Source: Parietichytrium sp. I65-24A (Eukaryota > Sar > Bigyra > Thraustochytrida > Thraustochytriidae). Taken from it: 64,000 nucleotides of DNA. Of this stretch, positions 25,919 to 36,153 are shown piece after piece (within the stretch, counting starts at the first letter, position 1; each line of letters starts with the position of its first letter). The notes below the pieces were generated by a model. It did not search any database, was not told the DNA's origin, and saw only the letters and a list, made by a program, of their open reading frames with translations. The DNA is taken from positions 62,001-126,000 of the forward strand of contig BLSF01000019.1 in NCBI GenBank assembly GCA_012862575.1, in the 5' to 3' direction. Position numbers and translations under genes: made by a program.

Positions 25919-27403
25919 TCATGTCCAAACGAACCAACCTGGCCTGCGCAACAAGCCTAAAGAGACGCATAGATCCGCAAGGCCGAGAGCATCCAAGGTC
26001 TCGAACTGCATCCAACCAAGCTTGACAAGGATTGGGCCGAAGAGCACGCCAAGAAAAGCAAACAATATGTACAAGCCCACTAAAGTGGCCACAATGTCTG
26101 CCAAGGTCTCTTGATTTTCCTTGAAGAATTTGGAGAGGTCTTTAGCAGCCTGGAACACGTTCCAAGGGAGGTACACGATGAAACGCCCAACCTTGACTGG
26201 CCCCATTGCGATGGTCAAGCACATGCTCCACAATCCGCCAAGCAGCCACCTAATTCCGTCGCGCACAGCGCGCAGTGCGTGCCCAGCAAAACGAACGCTT
26301 GCATGACCAATTCTCACCAAGAAAGAACCAAAAGAGCGCGCTCCAGCTTTGCTAAACAAGACGCCGTACTCCCCCCACACCTTGGACCTCCTCCATAAAT
26401 ACAACACACCACTTTTACAGCCTGCAAACCCGACTTTGGACCACACCAATGAAAGCTCAGCTCCTTTCCAGCTGTGGGCTTTGACTTTGTCCCACGGAAT
26501 CCTGGTGCGCGCCAAGAATGCGAGTTTCTCCACGTAAGGTTGCGCCAACATCACGATAAAGCCTCCACGTTTCGCTAGCCCCCAGATCAGGTTGGATGGA
26601 AAGAGGACGAAAGCCTTTATCAGTAAATAGAGCGGAAGCGCAAAAATCGGTGGCAAGAATCGGCTCAGAGACTTCAGAAGCTTGCTTCTGTTGCGACTCC
26701 GCTTGCGGCGGCGGCCGCCGCTCTCCGAGTCAGAGTCCGAATCAGAGAGGTCCGAATCGTCAGATGAGTCACCACTGGACATTCCTGAGCTCGAAAACGA
26801 CGAAAAGGAGGAGGAAGATCCCGATGATGACTCTGAAGATTCCGAGCTGTCCGAATCGGAGCTACTGTTCGAGTCTGTGCTCAGGCGCCTTCGCGGAGTA
26901 GTTTTGATCCCAGGAGCAGGTGTTGCGCCTCTCTTTCCCTTCCCGACAGCGGACCCAACTTCAGGCTTTGGTGCGGCTGATGGTTTGGCTACAGGAGATT
27001 TACTTTGTGCAACTTTTGCGCCGGGACTTGCTTTCCCAGTGCTCGCCGCTGTCGTTGTCTCCGCATTCGCAACTGCATTCACATTAGCATTCGCACTCGG
27101 CGTCGACTGACGTCTCTTCGCAGCGACATTCTGCGGCGGCCTAGTCGGCGCGGGGATCGACCTCCCTCTTTTCAGCATCACATAGTCCTCCTCCTCTTCC
27201 GTTTCTGTTTCCGTTTCGCTCACTACCTTCTCTCGCGCTGGCACATGCGCCTTCGTCGCGCTCTTGGCCCTCGTCTTTTTGGCGCCTTGCGCGTCGGCAC
27301 TGGCATTCTTCGCCGGAGCCTTTCCCAATCCCGATCTCGTCAAACTTGGCGACCTCTTCGTCGCGGACTTGCTCCTGTTCGCTCTCAACGCCTTCGTTGC
27401 CAT
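25919..27403 (-). CDS. membrane-associated protein with disordered basic/acidic N-half
   Basis: 494 residues from the first ATG (MATKALRANRSKS). Residues 1-185 are Lys/Ala/Ser/Thr-rich, with histone-H1-like repeats of Ser-Pro, Lys-Pro and Ala-Lys. Residues about 190-240 are an acidic Ser run (SDSDSSESSESSS). An RRRKRSRNRSK patch precedes about 240 residues with hydrophobic segments (LPPIFALPLYLLIKAFVLF, AMGPVKVGRFIVYL and, near the end, VATLVGLYILFAFLGVLFG). This resembles proteins with a long disordered domain facing cytosol or nucleus and a hairpin- or helix-anchored C-half, for example nuclear-envelope or lipid-droplet proteins. That parallel is inference; no family was recognised. Confidence 0.65.
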   Translation of the reverse strand: MATKALRANRSKSATKRSPSLTRSGLGKAPAKNASADAQGAKKTRAKSATKAHVPAREKVVSETETETEEEEDYVMLKRGRSIPAPTRPPQNVAAKRRQSTPSANANVNAVANAETTTAASTGKASPGAKVAQSKSPVAKPSAAPKPEVGSAVGKGKRGATPAPGIKTTPRRRLSTDSNSSSDSDSSESSESSSGSSSSFSSFSSSGMSSGDSSDDSDLSDSDSDSESGGRRRKRSRNRSKLLKSLSRFLPPIFALPLYLLIKAFVLFPSNLIWGLAKRGGFIVMLAQPYVEKLAFLARTRIPWDKVKAHSWKGAELSLVWSKVGFAGCKSGVLYLWRRSKVWGEYGVLFSKAGARSFGSFLVRIGHASVRFAGHALRAVRDGIRWLLGGLWSMCLTIAMGPVKVGRFIVYLPWNVFQAAKDLSKFFKENQETLADIVATLVGLYILFAFLGVLFGPILVKLGWMQFETLDALGLADLCVSLGLLRRPGWFVWT

Positions 27404-28202
27404 CTCCTCGTCCCGCGCTCCTGCACGTCCAGTCCTCTCTTCCAAAGCCGCAGCTCTTCCCAGCAGCTACCCCTTAACGACCTCCTTCCAAGACCAGACC
27501 ACGGACCACAAAAGGAAACCGCCCCAGCCCTGCCAGGATGCTGCCAGTGCTCAGTCTTTTTGAAGATATCTATGCGCGGACACTAGGGCCGCAGCGCGTA
27601 CACCTCTGCCTTCTGCGTTCTCACTCAGTTGAGCCTTCGCAACTTGCCTGTCATCTTCCACGACTAGCTAGAGGAAAAGCTAGGAGCCTTGTTCAATGAA
27701 TGTGGTTGCAGAAAAGAATACCCAAACGCAGCACGGGCCTAAGGGCGGCCAGCGGGAATGGTAGGACCCGAAAGCGTGCACATATGCAACGCAAGAGGCT
27801 TCGTGATTAGATGGTGTTGGTTGCTTTGTTGATGTGCGCGTGAGAAGGTTGCAGGCGTTATGGTGAGTGTGTGTGCACACGAGTGCGGAACTATTTTTGG
27901 GCAGTGTTGGCAGTGACAGTGATGTGAGAGATGTGAGTGATGTGATAATGATGTGATGTAGTGATGTGATGTGACGTGATGGACTGGAAACACGAAGAAA
28001 GATTTACAATGTACAATCAGCCCAAAAGAGTGGAGCACAACCAAGAAAGGAGGAATTTTGTATTACACGTTTGTCAGCTCCTCCGTTCAGGAAAAGCGGA
28101 AAAGGTCACGGAGTTTTATTACAGTTTGACTTTTTGCGCGAATAGCAGCCGTGGCTGGGAATTTATGGCAGGGCCGCGGCTGTGATAAATATGTATATCC
28201 CC
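27404..28202. other. intergenic with GTGATGT-type repeat
   Basis: 5' flank of the preceding minus-strand gene and 3' flank of the phosphodiesterase gene; no gene seen. A (GTGAT)n-like array lies at 27909-27981. Confidence 0.5.
27909..27981. repeat. imperfect GTGATGT array
   Basis: About ten degenerate GTGATGT or GATGTGA units. Confidence 0.7.
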
Positions 28203-31148
28203 TCAATCAGTATTTGGGGAGAGCAGCTTTGGGGACTCTTGCTGCTGACACTCTTCCACTTGCTTTGCATAATCGGCTATGTTGCCCTCCAGGTTGGTCA
28301 CCAGCGACTCGCAATCCGGAAACAGCTTTTTCATCAACACCCAAGCAGGCATGACGATATTCTCGGTAAATGATTTCTGCAAGACTGCTTGGCGCAGGGT
28401 CTTATCCAAGTCGGCCATGTACGGCGCGGGCTGAAAGCCAAGCCTTTGCTCGTCTTCCGCTTGAGCGATGAATTCGTTGATGAGACGAGCAGACCAGATC
28501 TGTGACTGCTCGCTCGGGTAGCATTGGCCGCCAATGTCGATGGAATGCAAAACAAAGTTTATGAGCTCCATGCGATCTGCCGGCACTGAAGAGGAGAAGG
28601 TCCCTAGTTCTGGACCAGCGGTGATTTCTGCACCTGCAATCCGGTTTGCGACTCTTTTCACGTGGTCGAAATGTGAAGCCATGTCGGTTGCTAGCACCGC
28701 AGATACGATAAGTCGTCGGAATTCGGACTCTGTCATGCGGCTCGTGGATTGAAGGACATTGTTCCCTGGCTGCCGCAAGATCTGGAAAAGTAGCGCAGAG
28801 TGGTACTGCTCCAGCACAGAGTTGTCGTTGTAGCGAATTGCAAGGTCACTGCCGAGCTTGACTTCAAAGTCGTTGTTTCTGCCCTCGTGGCCAGCATCGT
28901 GGCCCAGCGCGCCAATCAAGAGAGCAAGTTGGTCAATATCCGTAAGAATTTTGGCCAGACTGGTCTTGCACAACATCGCGTAACACATCTGGAAAACCGC
29001 AAAAGCGTGGTCCCAGTTGTGGTAAGGGCAGGTCGTCTTTGGAAGATACGAATCTTTCACTGTATGCACGAAAGAAAGGATTGTTTGTTTAGACATTGTG
29101 AATGTCTCCACAAATCCAAGCCTGTCGAACGCGGACAAGACTAGATGGACACTGACTTGCGAATCGAGAGAGAAAACATTCATACACCAATCCTGCAGGT
29201 ACTCCTCCAAGTCACGCGGAATCTCAACGGCACTGACGGTCTTGTCCAAGTCCAACACGTACTGCGCGCCTGGGCAAATTCGGGTTCCAACATGGCCGAG
29301 GATTTCGGAAGACGCGCTCTTTCGTGCCAGCATCTTTATTTGCTTGGCTGTATCGGCGGCGCTACGCTTGTCAGAGCATTGGCATTGGTCCAGGTTCTTG
29401 ACGCAAAATCGGAATCCACGGACGCGCTTCAAAGTACGGGCAAATCGGCCCACCGCGCGAAAAACCATACACCAGCGACACACCAGGCGCAAAAGCGTTG
29501 CCTTTGACCTTGCCGTCTGAATCAAGACCGACGTCCTGCGTTGTGCCAGGCCCGCAACATTCCCCTGAAAGCTCTTGTTCGTAGTCGTTTCTGCCAGGAG
29601 GGATGCCGTCAATATACGCTTAAAGTCTCGTTTGCGCTCATTCATCACGTCGCTAATCACATTTTCGTAGTGAGTGTCTAGAGCATTTCGCTCGAGGATG
29701 TTGCCAACCTCCACGCTGATGGACTGCAGCACCATCTCATCCTCTTTGGAAAAGTACGTTATGCCGGCTACAAACGCGGGGTCAACAGCAGCATCGGCGA
29801 ATTCTTTGGAGGAATTGGAGTCAAAGGCTGTCGCAGAGTCGGGGTATGTCAGCGAAATTTTGTCTGGCTTGTTCTGGTCATCGTCCTCGTCGACTTGAGG
29901 ATCCGAATCTTCCTCTTCTTCGAACGAGCTTCGCCGAGACAACGAAGGAAGGATAGGTTCTTTGGAACCTTTGATAGCAATCTTATTGATTACAACAAGA
30001 ATTGCAACTAGATTGCCCGCGGTGCTGAGGACTGGGCAAGCCAGCATGGACCTTGTGTTGTAGCCGGTGACCAGATCTCCTTGCCGGTTAAAGCGGCGGT
30101 CTTGGTAGCAGTCGCGAATGTTCAACATTTGTCCCGTATTTGCAACTGTACCTACGATGCCAACACCGAAAGGTATCCGAGAGCCTTTGTAATCTTTCGA
30201 AATGCAACACCATAGCTCTCGTGCCACAGTGTCACAAAGATACAGGGATACGCGGTCTGCACGCATCACCTTATATACAGACATCATCAAACGCTCAATT
30301 AGATTTGGGAGATGAATATGGCTGTCCTCACGGACATGGCGGGACGCATTCGCAACCTCGAGCAAAGCAGACGCTTTCCGCTGAGCAGCAAGAGCTCGAT
30401 CATACAGCACCATTTTGTGAAGAATGTTGCCCGCATTGGCTGCTATAGCTTCTAGAACGGTAACGTCCACATCAGTGAAAGGCTCGGACCCACCAGCCTT
30501 GTTGACGCACTGCAAGACCCCAACGCACTCGCTCTCCGCACCGAACGTGATGGGAACAAGTACGGCGTTTTTGTATTCTGCGATTACGTCGTCTGAGTCG
30601 ACGGTATAGTTCGCGATAGCCATAGGAATATCGTTAATCAAAATTGTCTGAGACGAGTGCGCCACGAAACCTGCGACAGAGTCGAGTGGGTCGCTCGTCA
30701 CCGGAAGCGCTTCGCTCGTCATATCCATCTGGTCCACATGATTTGCAATAATAGGGAGTAATTTGCGTGTCTCCACGCGGCGGTTCTTCCAGCTCTGCTC
30801 AGCAGCCTTGGAACTGGACAGCGAAGCTGCGCTATTCGTACGTGTCAGGTGACCTTCATCACCGTCGCCACTCGTCAAGTAAACTACAGCCGCGCGGACG
30901 TCTAGAATGGCATACACGCTGTTAACAAGCTCATGCACAGTGCGACTTGTGTCGGCCTCGCGATTCAATTTTGTGATGACATCGAATACTGTCCTGTACT
31001 GGGCGAGCTCCTTCTCTATATCCTCCACTGGAGCAGCCAACTCCTTCATGCTGTGCAGGCTCGATACACGGGCCAGCTTTGGGTCCGTCGCGCCATGCCG
31101 GCTCTCTGGATGTTTTGTCTCACATTCGCGTGCTCTTGCGTCCTTCAT
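28203..31148 (-). CDS. cyclic nucleotide phosphodiesterase with tandem GAF domains
   Basis: 981 residues from the first ATG (MKDARARECE). Two GAF domains (about 60-250 and 270-490) precede a linker of about 200 residues and a class I PDE catalytic domain (about 690-960). Catalytic signatures are PYHNWDHAFAVFQ (His about 710), LGHDAGHEGRNNDF (His/Asp about 751), SIDIGGQ in place of the usual ADLSNP (metal Asp kept) and EFIAQAEDEQRLG, keeping the purine-binding Gln. The enzyme should hydrolyse cAMP and/or cGMP, with cyclic nucleotide bound to GAF as allosteric control, as in PDE2/5/6/11. The linker is unusual: a basic, Arg-rich helix (LLRLVCRWCMVFRAVGRFAR) that could bind calmodulin or membrane. 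Substrate preference is not readable. Confidence 0.92.
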   Translation of the reverse strand: MKDARARECETKHPESRHGATDPKLARVSSLHSMKELAAPVEDIEKELAQYRTVFDVITKLNREADTSRTVHELVNSVYAILDVRAAVVYLTSGDGDEGHLTRTNSAASLSSSKAAEQSWKNRRVETRKLLPIIANHVDQMDMTSEALPVTSDPLDSVAGFVAHSSQTILINDIPMAIANYTVDSDDVIAEYKNAVLVPITFGAESECVGVLQCVNKAGGSEPFTDVDVTVLEAIAANAGNILHKMVLYDRALAAQRKASALLEVANASRHVREDSHIHLPNLIERLMMSVYKVMRADRVSLYLCDTVARELWCCISKDYKGSRIPFGVGIVGTVANTGQMLNIRDCYQDRRFNRQGDLVTGYNTRSMLACPVLSTAGNLVAILVVINKIAIKGSKEPILPSLSRRSSFEEEEDSDPQVDEDDDQNKPDKISLTYPDSATAFDSNSSKEFADAAVDPAFVAGITYFSKEDEMVLQSISVEVGNILERNALDTHYENVISDVMNERKRDFKRILTASLLAETTTNKSFQGNVAGLAQRRTSVLIQTARSKATLLRLVCRWCMVFRAVGRFARTLKRVRGFRFCVKNLDQCQCSDKRSAADTAKQIKMLARKSASSEILGHVGTRICPGAQYVLDLDKTVSAVEIPRDLEEYLQDWCMNVFSLDSQVSVHLVLSAFDRLGFVETFTMSKQTILSFVHTVKDSYLPKTTCPYHNWDHAFAVFQMCYAMLCKTSLAKILTDIDQLALLIGALGHDAGHEGRNNDFEVKLGSDLAIRYNDNSVLEQYHSALLFQILRQPGNNVLQSTSRMTESEFRRLIVSAVLATDMASHFDHVKRVANRIAGAEITAGPELGTFSSSVPADRMELINFVLHSIDIGGQCYPSEQSQIWSARLINEFIAQAEDEQRLGFQPAPYMADLDKTLRQAVLQKSFTENIVMPAWVLMKKLFPDCESLVTNLEGNIADYAKQVEECQQQESPKLLSPNTD

Positions 31149-31470
31149 TTTGCTCTTGGGCAAGAGCTTGCCCGTCGTCTTCCTTGCCAGACTTGTCCAA
31201 AGATGTGCCTTCGGTAATTCCTCTTGCGATCGCTAACGACTGTCTTTAAAACAAGAGTTGCGGTTTTGTTCACATGGAAAGCGACCGCAGGTTGTGCCCG
31301 AGACCGCCTGATTGCCTTCTGGCACGCTGCGCAATGAAATCTGTTGCAAAATAGACCTCCACCCTGCGACTGCTCTGCAGAGGCCAAGGCGGACCAAAAG
31401 AAGACCGCGCGGGCCACGTTGGCCGCACAGGGTATTCACAGGCAACAAACGTGTGCAGCTGCACCCTTTC

Positions 31471-31492
31471 CACACACACACACACACACACA
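31471..31492. repeat. (CA)n microsatellite
   Basis: Eleven CA units, 320 bp upstream of the phosphodiesterase start. Confidence 0.95.
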
Positions 31493-32080
31493 AGCCGTCG
31501 CTGGGGAATGCTCTTGCTTGTGTCCTTAACGACTGGGGCAAGAACTTGAGTCACCAAAGCAATAGCTGTGCCCCACTTTTTCGAGTCAAAGACTAGGCAG
31601 AATTTTGATCAAGCGACAGCACCTGCGACTCGTTCCCTCAAAACCCAAGGTGTACATGCACACAGCAATGTTTAATCCTCCGAAGCGACCCACTTTCTCT
31701 ATTACGCTTTCCAAAACCAAGTCTCTTTCACCACCTGGCGAGAACCCGCACGGCTTGTTCTCGAACGTGTCGCCACTGGCTCTGTATTATCCTTGTCTCC
31801 AGACTTGCCGCCACGACAGGGGCAACAATTTCGACAACTCCCTAGAATCCAGAACGGAGAAGACCGACCTCACGGACCAGGCCAGCTTTCTTACGCTTTG
31901 TTGTGATCCTCAATCACCGAATCCTTGTGTTTTCTCCCACCCTGTCACTCCGCGAGCCGGGCAAAAGTCGGTCCAACAAGCCTCCCAACTGTTCAAGTGC
32001 AGGGTTATGTCAAAAAAACTTTCAGTCCAGGGACGAGCGATCCTCCACGCAGAGACCCGGAACGTCCTGCGCCCCCACTT

Positions 32081-32426
32081 CCTCTCTCTCTCAGTCTCTC
32101 AGTCTCTCAGTCTCTCAATTACACTTGAGAACTCTCCTTGGCCTTACCCCCTTCTGCCACTCTCTCTGCCTCCGAGTTCACTCACTCACCCTCACTTTCT
32201 CTCACTTTCTCTCACTTTCTCTCAGCTTCTCTCACGTTGTCAGGCTTCTCCGCGGGTGGTGCTGAGGCAGTGGCCCTTGAGTCCTCTCTTCTCTCTCTTT
32301 GGCGTACGCAGCGAACGGTCTCCCGAAGGTCGGTCAGTTGCTCCTCCTTGCTCTCTCTCTCTCATTCTCTCTCTCATTCTCTCTCTCATGCTCATTCTCC
32401 CTCTCTCTCTCTTTTTCTCCTTTTTC
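32081..32426. repeat. CT-rich low-complexity tracts
   Basis: Tandem TCTCTCAG, CTCACTTT and CATTCTCTCT units; they generate long spurious Ser/Leu-rich frames. Confidence 0.8.
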
Positions 32427-33380
32427 CCTCTCTAATACCAATTACTGATAATTACTGTACTCTATCATCGCTTCCTTACGGGGTGTCTAGTTCCCGAGGT
32501 AGAAAATCTGACTGTGGTTTCGGTAAGGCGGAGGAAAGGTAGGGGTAAGGAGTGGGGTATGTGTTTGGATAGAATGAAGCGGAGACAGTGAACTCGTATG
32601 GTTTGTCGGTAGATGGGCTCGGTTTTCAGAATTCAGAATTCAGCTTGCTGATTGGGATGCTTGTAGGGTACGCTAGGAAGGTTCATGGGGGTTGGTTGAT
32701 GGGGCTAGCGGATACTGTAAGCTCGCGAAGCATTCAGCGAAGAGGAAGGAAAAGACCGACACGAATGACACGAAGGGATATGTCACTTCAGCGCGCGGGA
32801 GAAAGTCTCAACACACTTCCGCAGCCGATTAGCTTGGCTTGCATCTCACCACTGAAATGATGCTTGCAAGGCTTGCGGATTTCTGACAATTACCTCCGGC
32901 ATCTGATTCTAGATTCTTCTTTGATGTTATGGAAACTCTTGCCTTGGGACTCTTCAGGTTGGGACAGAGATAAATTAAATGACACTCTGAGTCTTGTACG
33001 ACAGCGCTTCTTTGGACAGAGGTTTCAGTAAATACTTTCCGTTACGAAAGGGCTGGTTCCCCCAAGTCAGACGGTAGTACCCTGGTATGCTTTTGGTGCA
33101 ATCCATTATCCGTTTCAGTAACGGGCGCTGAATATGGTGAAGAAGCTTAGTGGCTGCGTATAGTGTGATGATGTTAATGTTGAAGCTAGCTAGAATTGAC
33201 CGACGCCTTGTAGATGTTACAAGAATTTTTACTCCTTGAAGAAACTTCTCAGCTACCAATACCGGTACTGCTACGTAAAAAGCCCCAAAAAATGAATGGG
33301 GTGTTTTTCATTCGAAATCATTTCAATCAAAATTGAGATATCATGTTACATGGTGAAGTCATTGATACAGGCCTGTGACA

Positions 33381-34640
33381 TTAAAACGAAGTGCGACCCC
33401 ACACCTCGACAGGCAAATTCTGATCCAGAGGCTGAATGACCGTATAGCTGTGGCCGCACGCTACAGCAGCGACGGTGTGGTTGTAGTTCAGAGGTGCTGG
33501 AATCTTGGTTTGGTAAATCTGGTCCGTCAAGTTGCTGCCAAGTTGGCCAAATTTGGCGTAGCCCGCGCCAAAGACTGTTCCGGAGCTGCTCAAAAAGATA
33601 GTGTGGGCCAGGCCACAGGCAATTGAGACAATTCGGATGCCATCCTGTAGAAAACTGCTCAATGGAGTTGGCTCCAGAATGTCGTCCTCTGCACCAGATC
33701 CGAGGATCCCATAAACGCCACGCCCAAAGGCATAAACTATCCCAGCAGCATTGATCACATACGAAGAGCAAGGTGCGCAGTGCACGCTTGCAATGTAATC
33801 ACCGTCCCCCACTGCAACATGGCGGAAACGTCGTGAGGTAGTGCTGCTTGAAACAAAACCAAGCTGGCCGTAATTATTCAGTCCAGCCGAGTACAAATCT
33901 CCTCGTCGAGTTACAAAGCATGTGTGGTAGTACCCACAGGACACATCAAGTACTTGGTGAGCGTTCGAAACTAATACAGGGGCAGTGCAGCTCTCCGTTG
34001 CACCAAGGCCAAGCTGGCCGTCGGAGTTGTCCCCGAGCACGTACAATTGTTCTGACTCTGATATGAAGGCCATATGGCACTGCGAACAAGCCACTGTGCG
34101 AATTTTGACTCCGGTGACCAATGACTTGGGAACAGCGAACGCCGCTCGTGGAAAGAGCTGTGCGGAATCGTCCTGCTCTGGTACATCTCCTTCTGCTGTA
34201 GGTTGCTGCTCTTGCTCCAACGATTCAATCTGCACCAGCCCGTCCCGAAAAACTCGTATTGAGAAGGCCCCCGTGGTAGCCTCCACGGTGACCTCAGGGT
34301 GGCGTTTTAACTCTCTGATTCTATTTGTGCATTTTGACCTGCTGCCAAGCTCGGCAGGTATACCGGGAACCAGCAATCCCGAGCCGCCAAGTCTGTCTTT
34401 GGGCCTCGACCGAATTGTGCTCAGTACGTGCAACAATTCAGTACCGCTCAAAGTGTCAGACTCGTTTACGCTGTCCGGATTGCACAAACCGTTCGCAGCA
34501 AGAGCAAGAAGCACCGCGTCTTGCTCGACCACCTCATTTAACATCCTGCTAACGCAGGCCAACCTCGCCAAGTCTTTCGCCTCAAGAAAAGGGCTCACGT
34601 TGAACGTCCATATCGCCTCGGGCAGGCTTCTCGCCTCCAT
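33381..34640 (-). CDS. F-box protein with RCC1 repeats
   Basis: 419 residues from the first ATG (MEARSLPEAIW). An F-box-like helix set occupies about residues 8-50 (NVSPFLEAKDLARLACVSRM). After a linker, RCC1-type blades run from about 185 to 415, with signatures YVLGDNSDGQLGLG, CGYYHTCFVTRRGDLYSAG, NNYGQLG, VYAFGRGVYGILG, ACGLAHTIFL and GYAKFGQLG. Five or so blades are visible, fewer than the seven of canonical RCC1, so the propeller is incomplete or its first blades have diverged. F-box/RCC1 proteins would link a propeller substrate-binding module to an SCF ubiquitin ligase; the substrate is unknown. Confidence 0.82.
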   Translation of the reverse strand: MEARSLPEAIWTFNVSPFLEAKDLARLACVSRMLNEVVEQDAVLLALAANGLCNPDSVNESDTLSGTELLHVLSTIRSRPKDRLGGSGLLVPGIPAELGSRSKCTNRIRELKRHPEVTVEATTGAFSIRVFRDGLVQIESLEQEQQPTAEGDVPEQDDSAQLFPRAAFAVPKSLVTGVKIRTVACSQCHMAFISESEQLYVLGDNSDGQLGLGATESCTAPVLVSNAHQVLDVSCGYYHTCFVTRRGDLYSAGLNNYGQLGFVSSSTTSRRFRHVAVGDGDYIASVHCAPCSSYVINAAGIVYAFGRGVYGILGSGAEDDILEPTPLSSFLQDGIRIVSIACGLAHTIFLSSSGTVFGAGYAKFGQLGSNLTDQIYQTKIPAPLNYNHTVAAVACGHSYTVIQPLDQNLPVEVWGRTSF

Positions 34641-35157
34641 TTCTTCGCCTCGGCTACGCGCTCGCGTTCAACTCAATTACGCTCCGCCCTCTAACTCTGC
34701 ATTGCCCGTGTCTTGCGAGTTGCGCTTTGCTTCAAACTTTGCTTGCGCTCTGACTGGCACACCAAATTTCCAACGCAAACCTCCACACCTCCTCACGCCC
34801 CTCTTACTCCAGAGCTAAGTCGGTTCCAGTCTCCGGAGCACTGTTACACTGCAGTAACAAATCCCTATTTTACAGTTTCGAGCCTGAGTCTCTGTCTGCT
34901 CGCGTCTCCTCCACAGTCTCTCTCCATTCGTCAGCGTCTTTCGCTCCGACTGTTTCCCTGAGACCAATTTCCAGTCGCAAAGATCAATTTTTCAGCATTC
35001 AGCATTCAGAGCTCTTCTGACAGGGAATTCATTCAGAGTCAAAACAGACTGAACAGAACACGAAATTTTGACTAGACCTGACCTTCCTCTCTCCTTTTCT
35101 CGCATGTTACAGCGAGCGGTCGCACTCACAACTCATAAGTGGAATCGTCCCGGCTGG

Positions 35158-35188
35158 CACGGCTATGCACGGCTATGCACGGCTGGCG
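35158..35188. repeat. tandem repeat, unit GGCTATGCAC
   Basis: Three copies of a 10-bp unit with a GC-rich edge. Confidence 0.85.
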
Positions 35189-36008
35189 AGCAAACAAACA
35201 AGCGAACACGCAAGGCACGCAAAGGCCTCCGCTCGTTTGTGACAGATGATGACAGATTTGAGATGTGACAGATCTGCTTTCGTCCAACTACACCATCGGT
35301 ACCGGTACTCAGCCGTTACCAGCGACCAGCTCTTTGTTCTCTACTCGCGGAGATAGTGATAGCTGAAGACCTCCGTTGTTTAGGATTCAGCTTAGCTTCT
35401 CGCCGGTAGGAAGTGCCGGATCGTTTGCTACAGAGGCGTAGCGCCAGGTTTGGTGCGAAGTGCACCTGCTCGTTCCGGAAGCGAGGTCTCTCTGCTAAGG
35501 AAAGGCTTGACGTCGCTCAAGACCGGCTCCTGCTCTACGTAGCACTGAGGAAAGGCCCTCTGGAGTCGCTGATGTCCCATAGTTCGACGAGATAGTCCTA
35601 CCTACATCGATTTATAGGACCAACAGAGCACCGATACCAGCACTGAGTAATGCATATGCACTCTGGGTCTGCTATGAACTATTCACCTCCTTCCTTCTGG
35701 TCCCAGACGGTCAGAGATATACTACCAAGTATCTATCAAACACTACGCAAACGGAGAGATGCACAGATGTCAGATTCAATCCGTCCACTCCTACGCGAAC
35801 CTCTATCTACTTGCTGTACTCGTCTATAGCACTCTCTCCCTGAACGACTAACCGAAGAAGAACCAGTGCCAAACGGGAGGTATTAGACGGACCCGGTAGC
35901 ATCAGGTAGGACTGCGGAAGAGGCAAAGAAAGGAAAGAAAGGAATTTGGAAAGAAAGCAAGAGAGAGAGAGATGAGAGAGAGAGCCAAAAGTGTCGAAGA
36001 GAAGGAGT

Positions 36009-36018
36009 TACTCAGTAC
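36009..36018 (+). promoter_or_regulatory. TACTCAGTAC element, copy 5
   Basis: Lies 136-145 bp upstream of the ATG of the second NIPA-type gene. Confidence 0.5.
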
Positions 36019-36153
36019 AAACTCAGCAGACTCCGTTTGAAAGGCATAGAGCGCTGCAAAGAGAGGGACTGGTCCTCGCGGTGAAACTTTGCGCACGCTA
36101 ATTTTGCGGAGTACAGTTAGGAGGAGGGTTGCGAAGGATTAGAGGAAGGCGAG

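Larger units (their letters stand above)
31149..33380. other. gene-poor interval of 2.2 kb rich in pyrimidine tracts
   Basis: No convincing gene. Holds a (CA)n repeat, long CT-rich tracts and AT-rich sequence. A frame at 32975-33259 (minus, no ATG start) has Tyr/Arg-rich protein-like segments but no recognisable motif. Confidence 0.5.
34641..36153. other. divergent interval of 1.5 kb
   Basis: 5' flanks of the F-box/RCC1 and second NIPA genes; no gene seen. Holds a GGCTATGCAC array and a TACTCAGTAC element. Much of 35280-35880 is evenly mixed sequence with many stops in all frames. Confidence 0.5.

Noticed and set aside
31605-32435. 276-codon plus-strand frame
   Set aside because: Built mostly from CT-rich microsatellites encoding Ser/Leu runs and lacking an ATG start.
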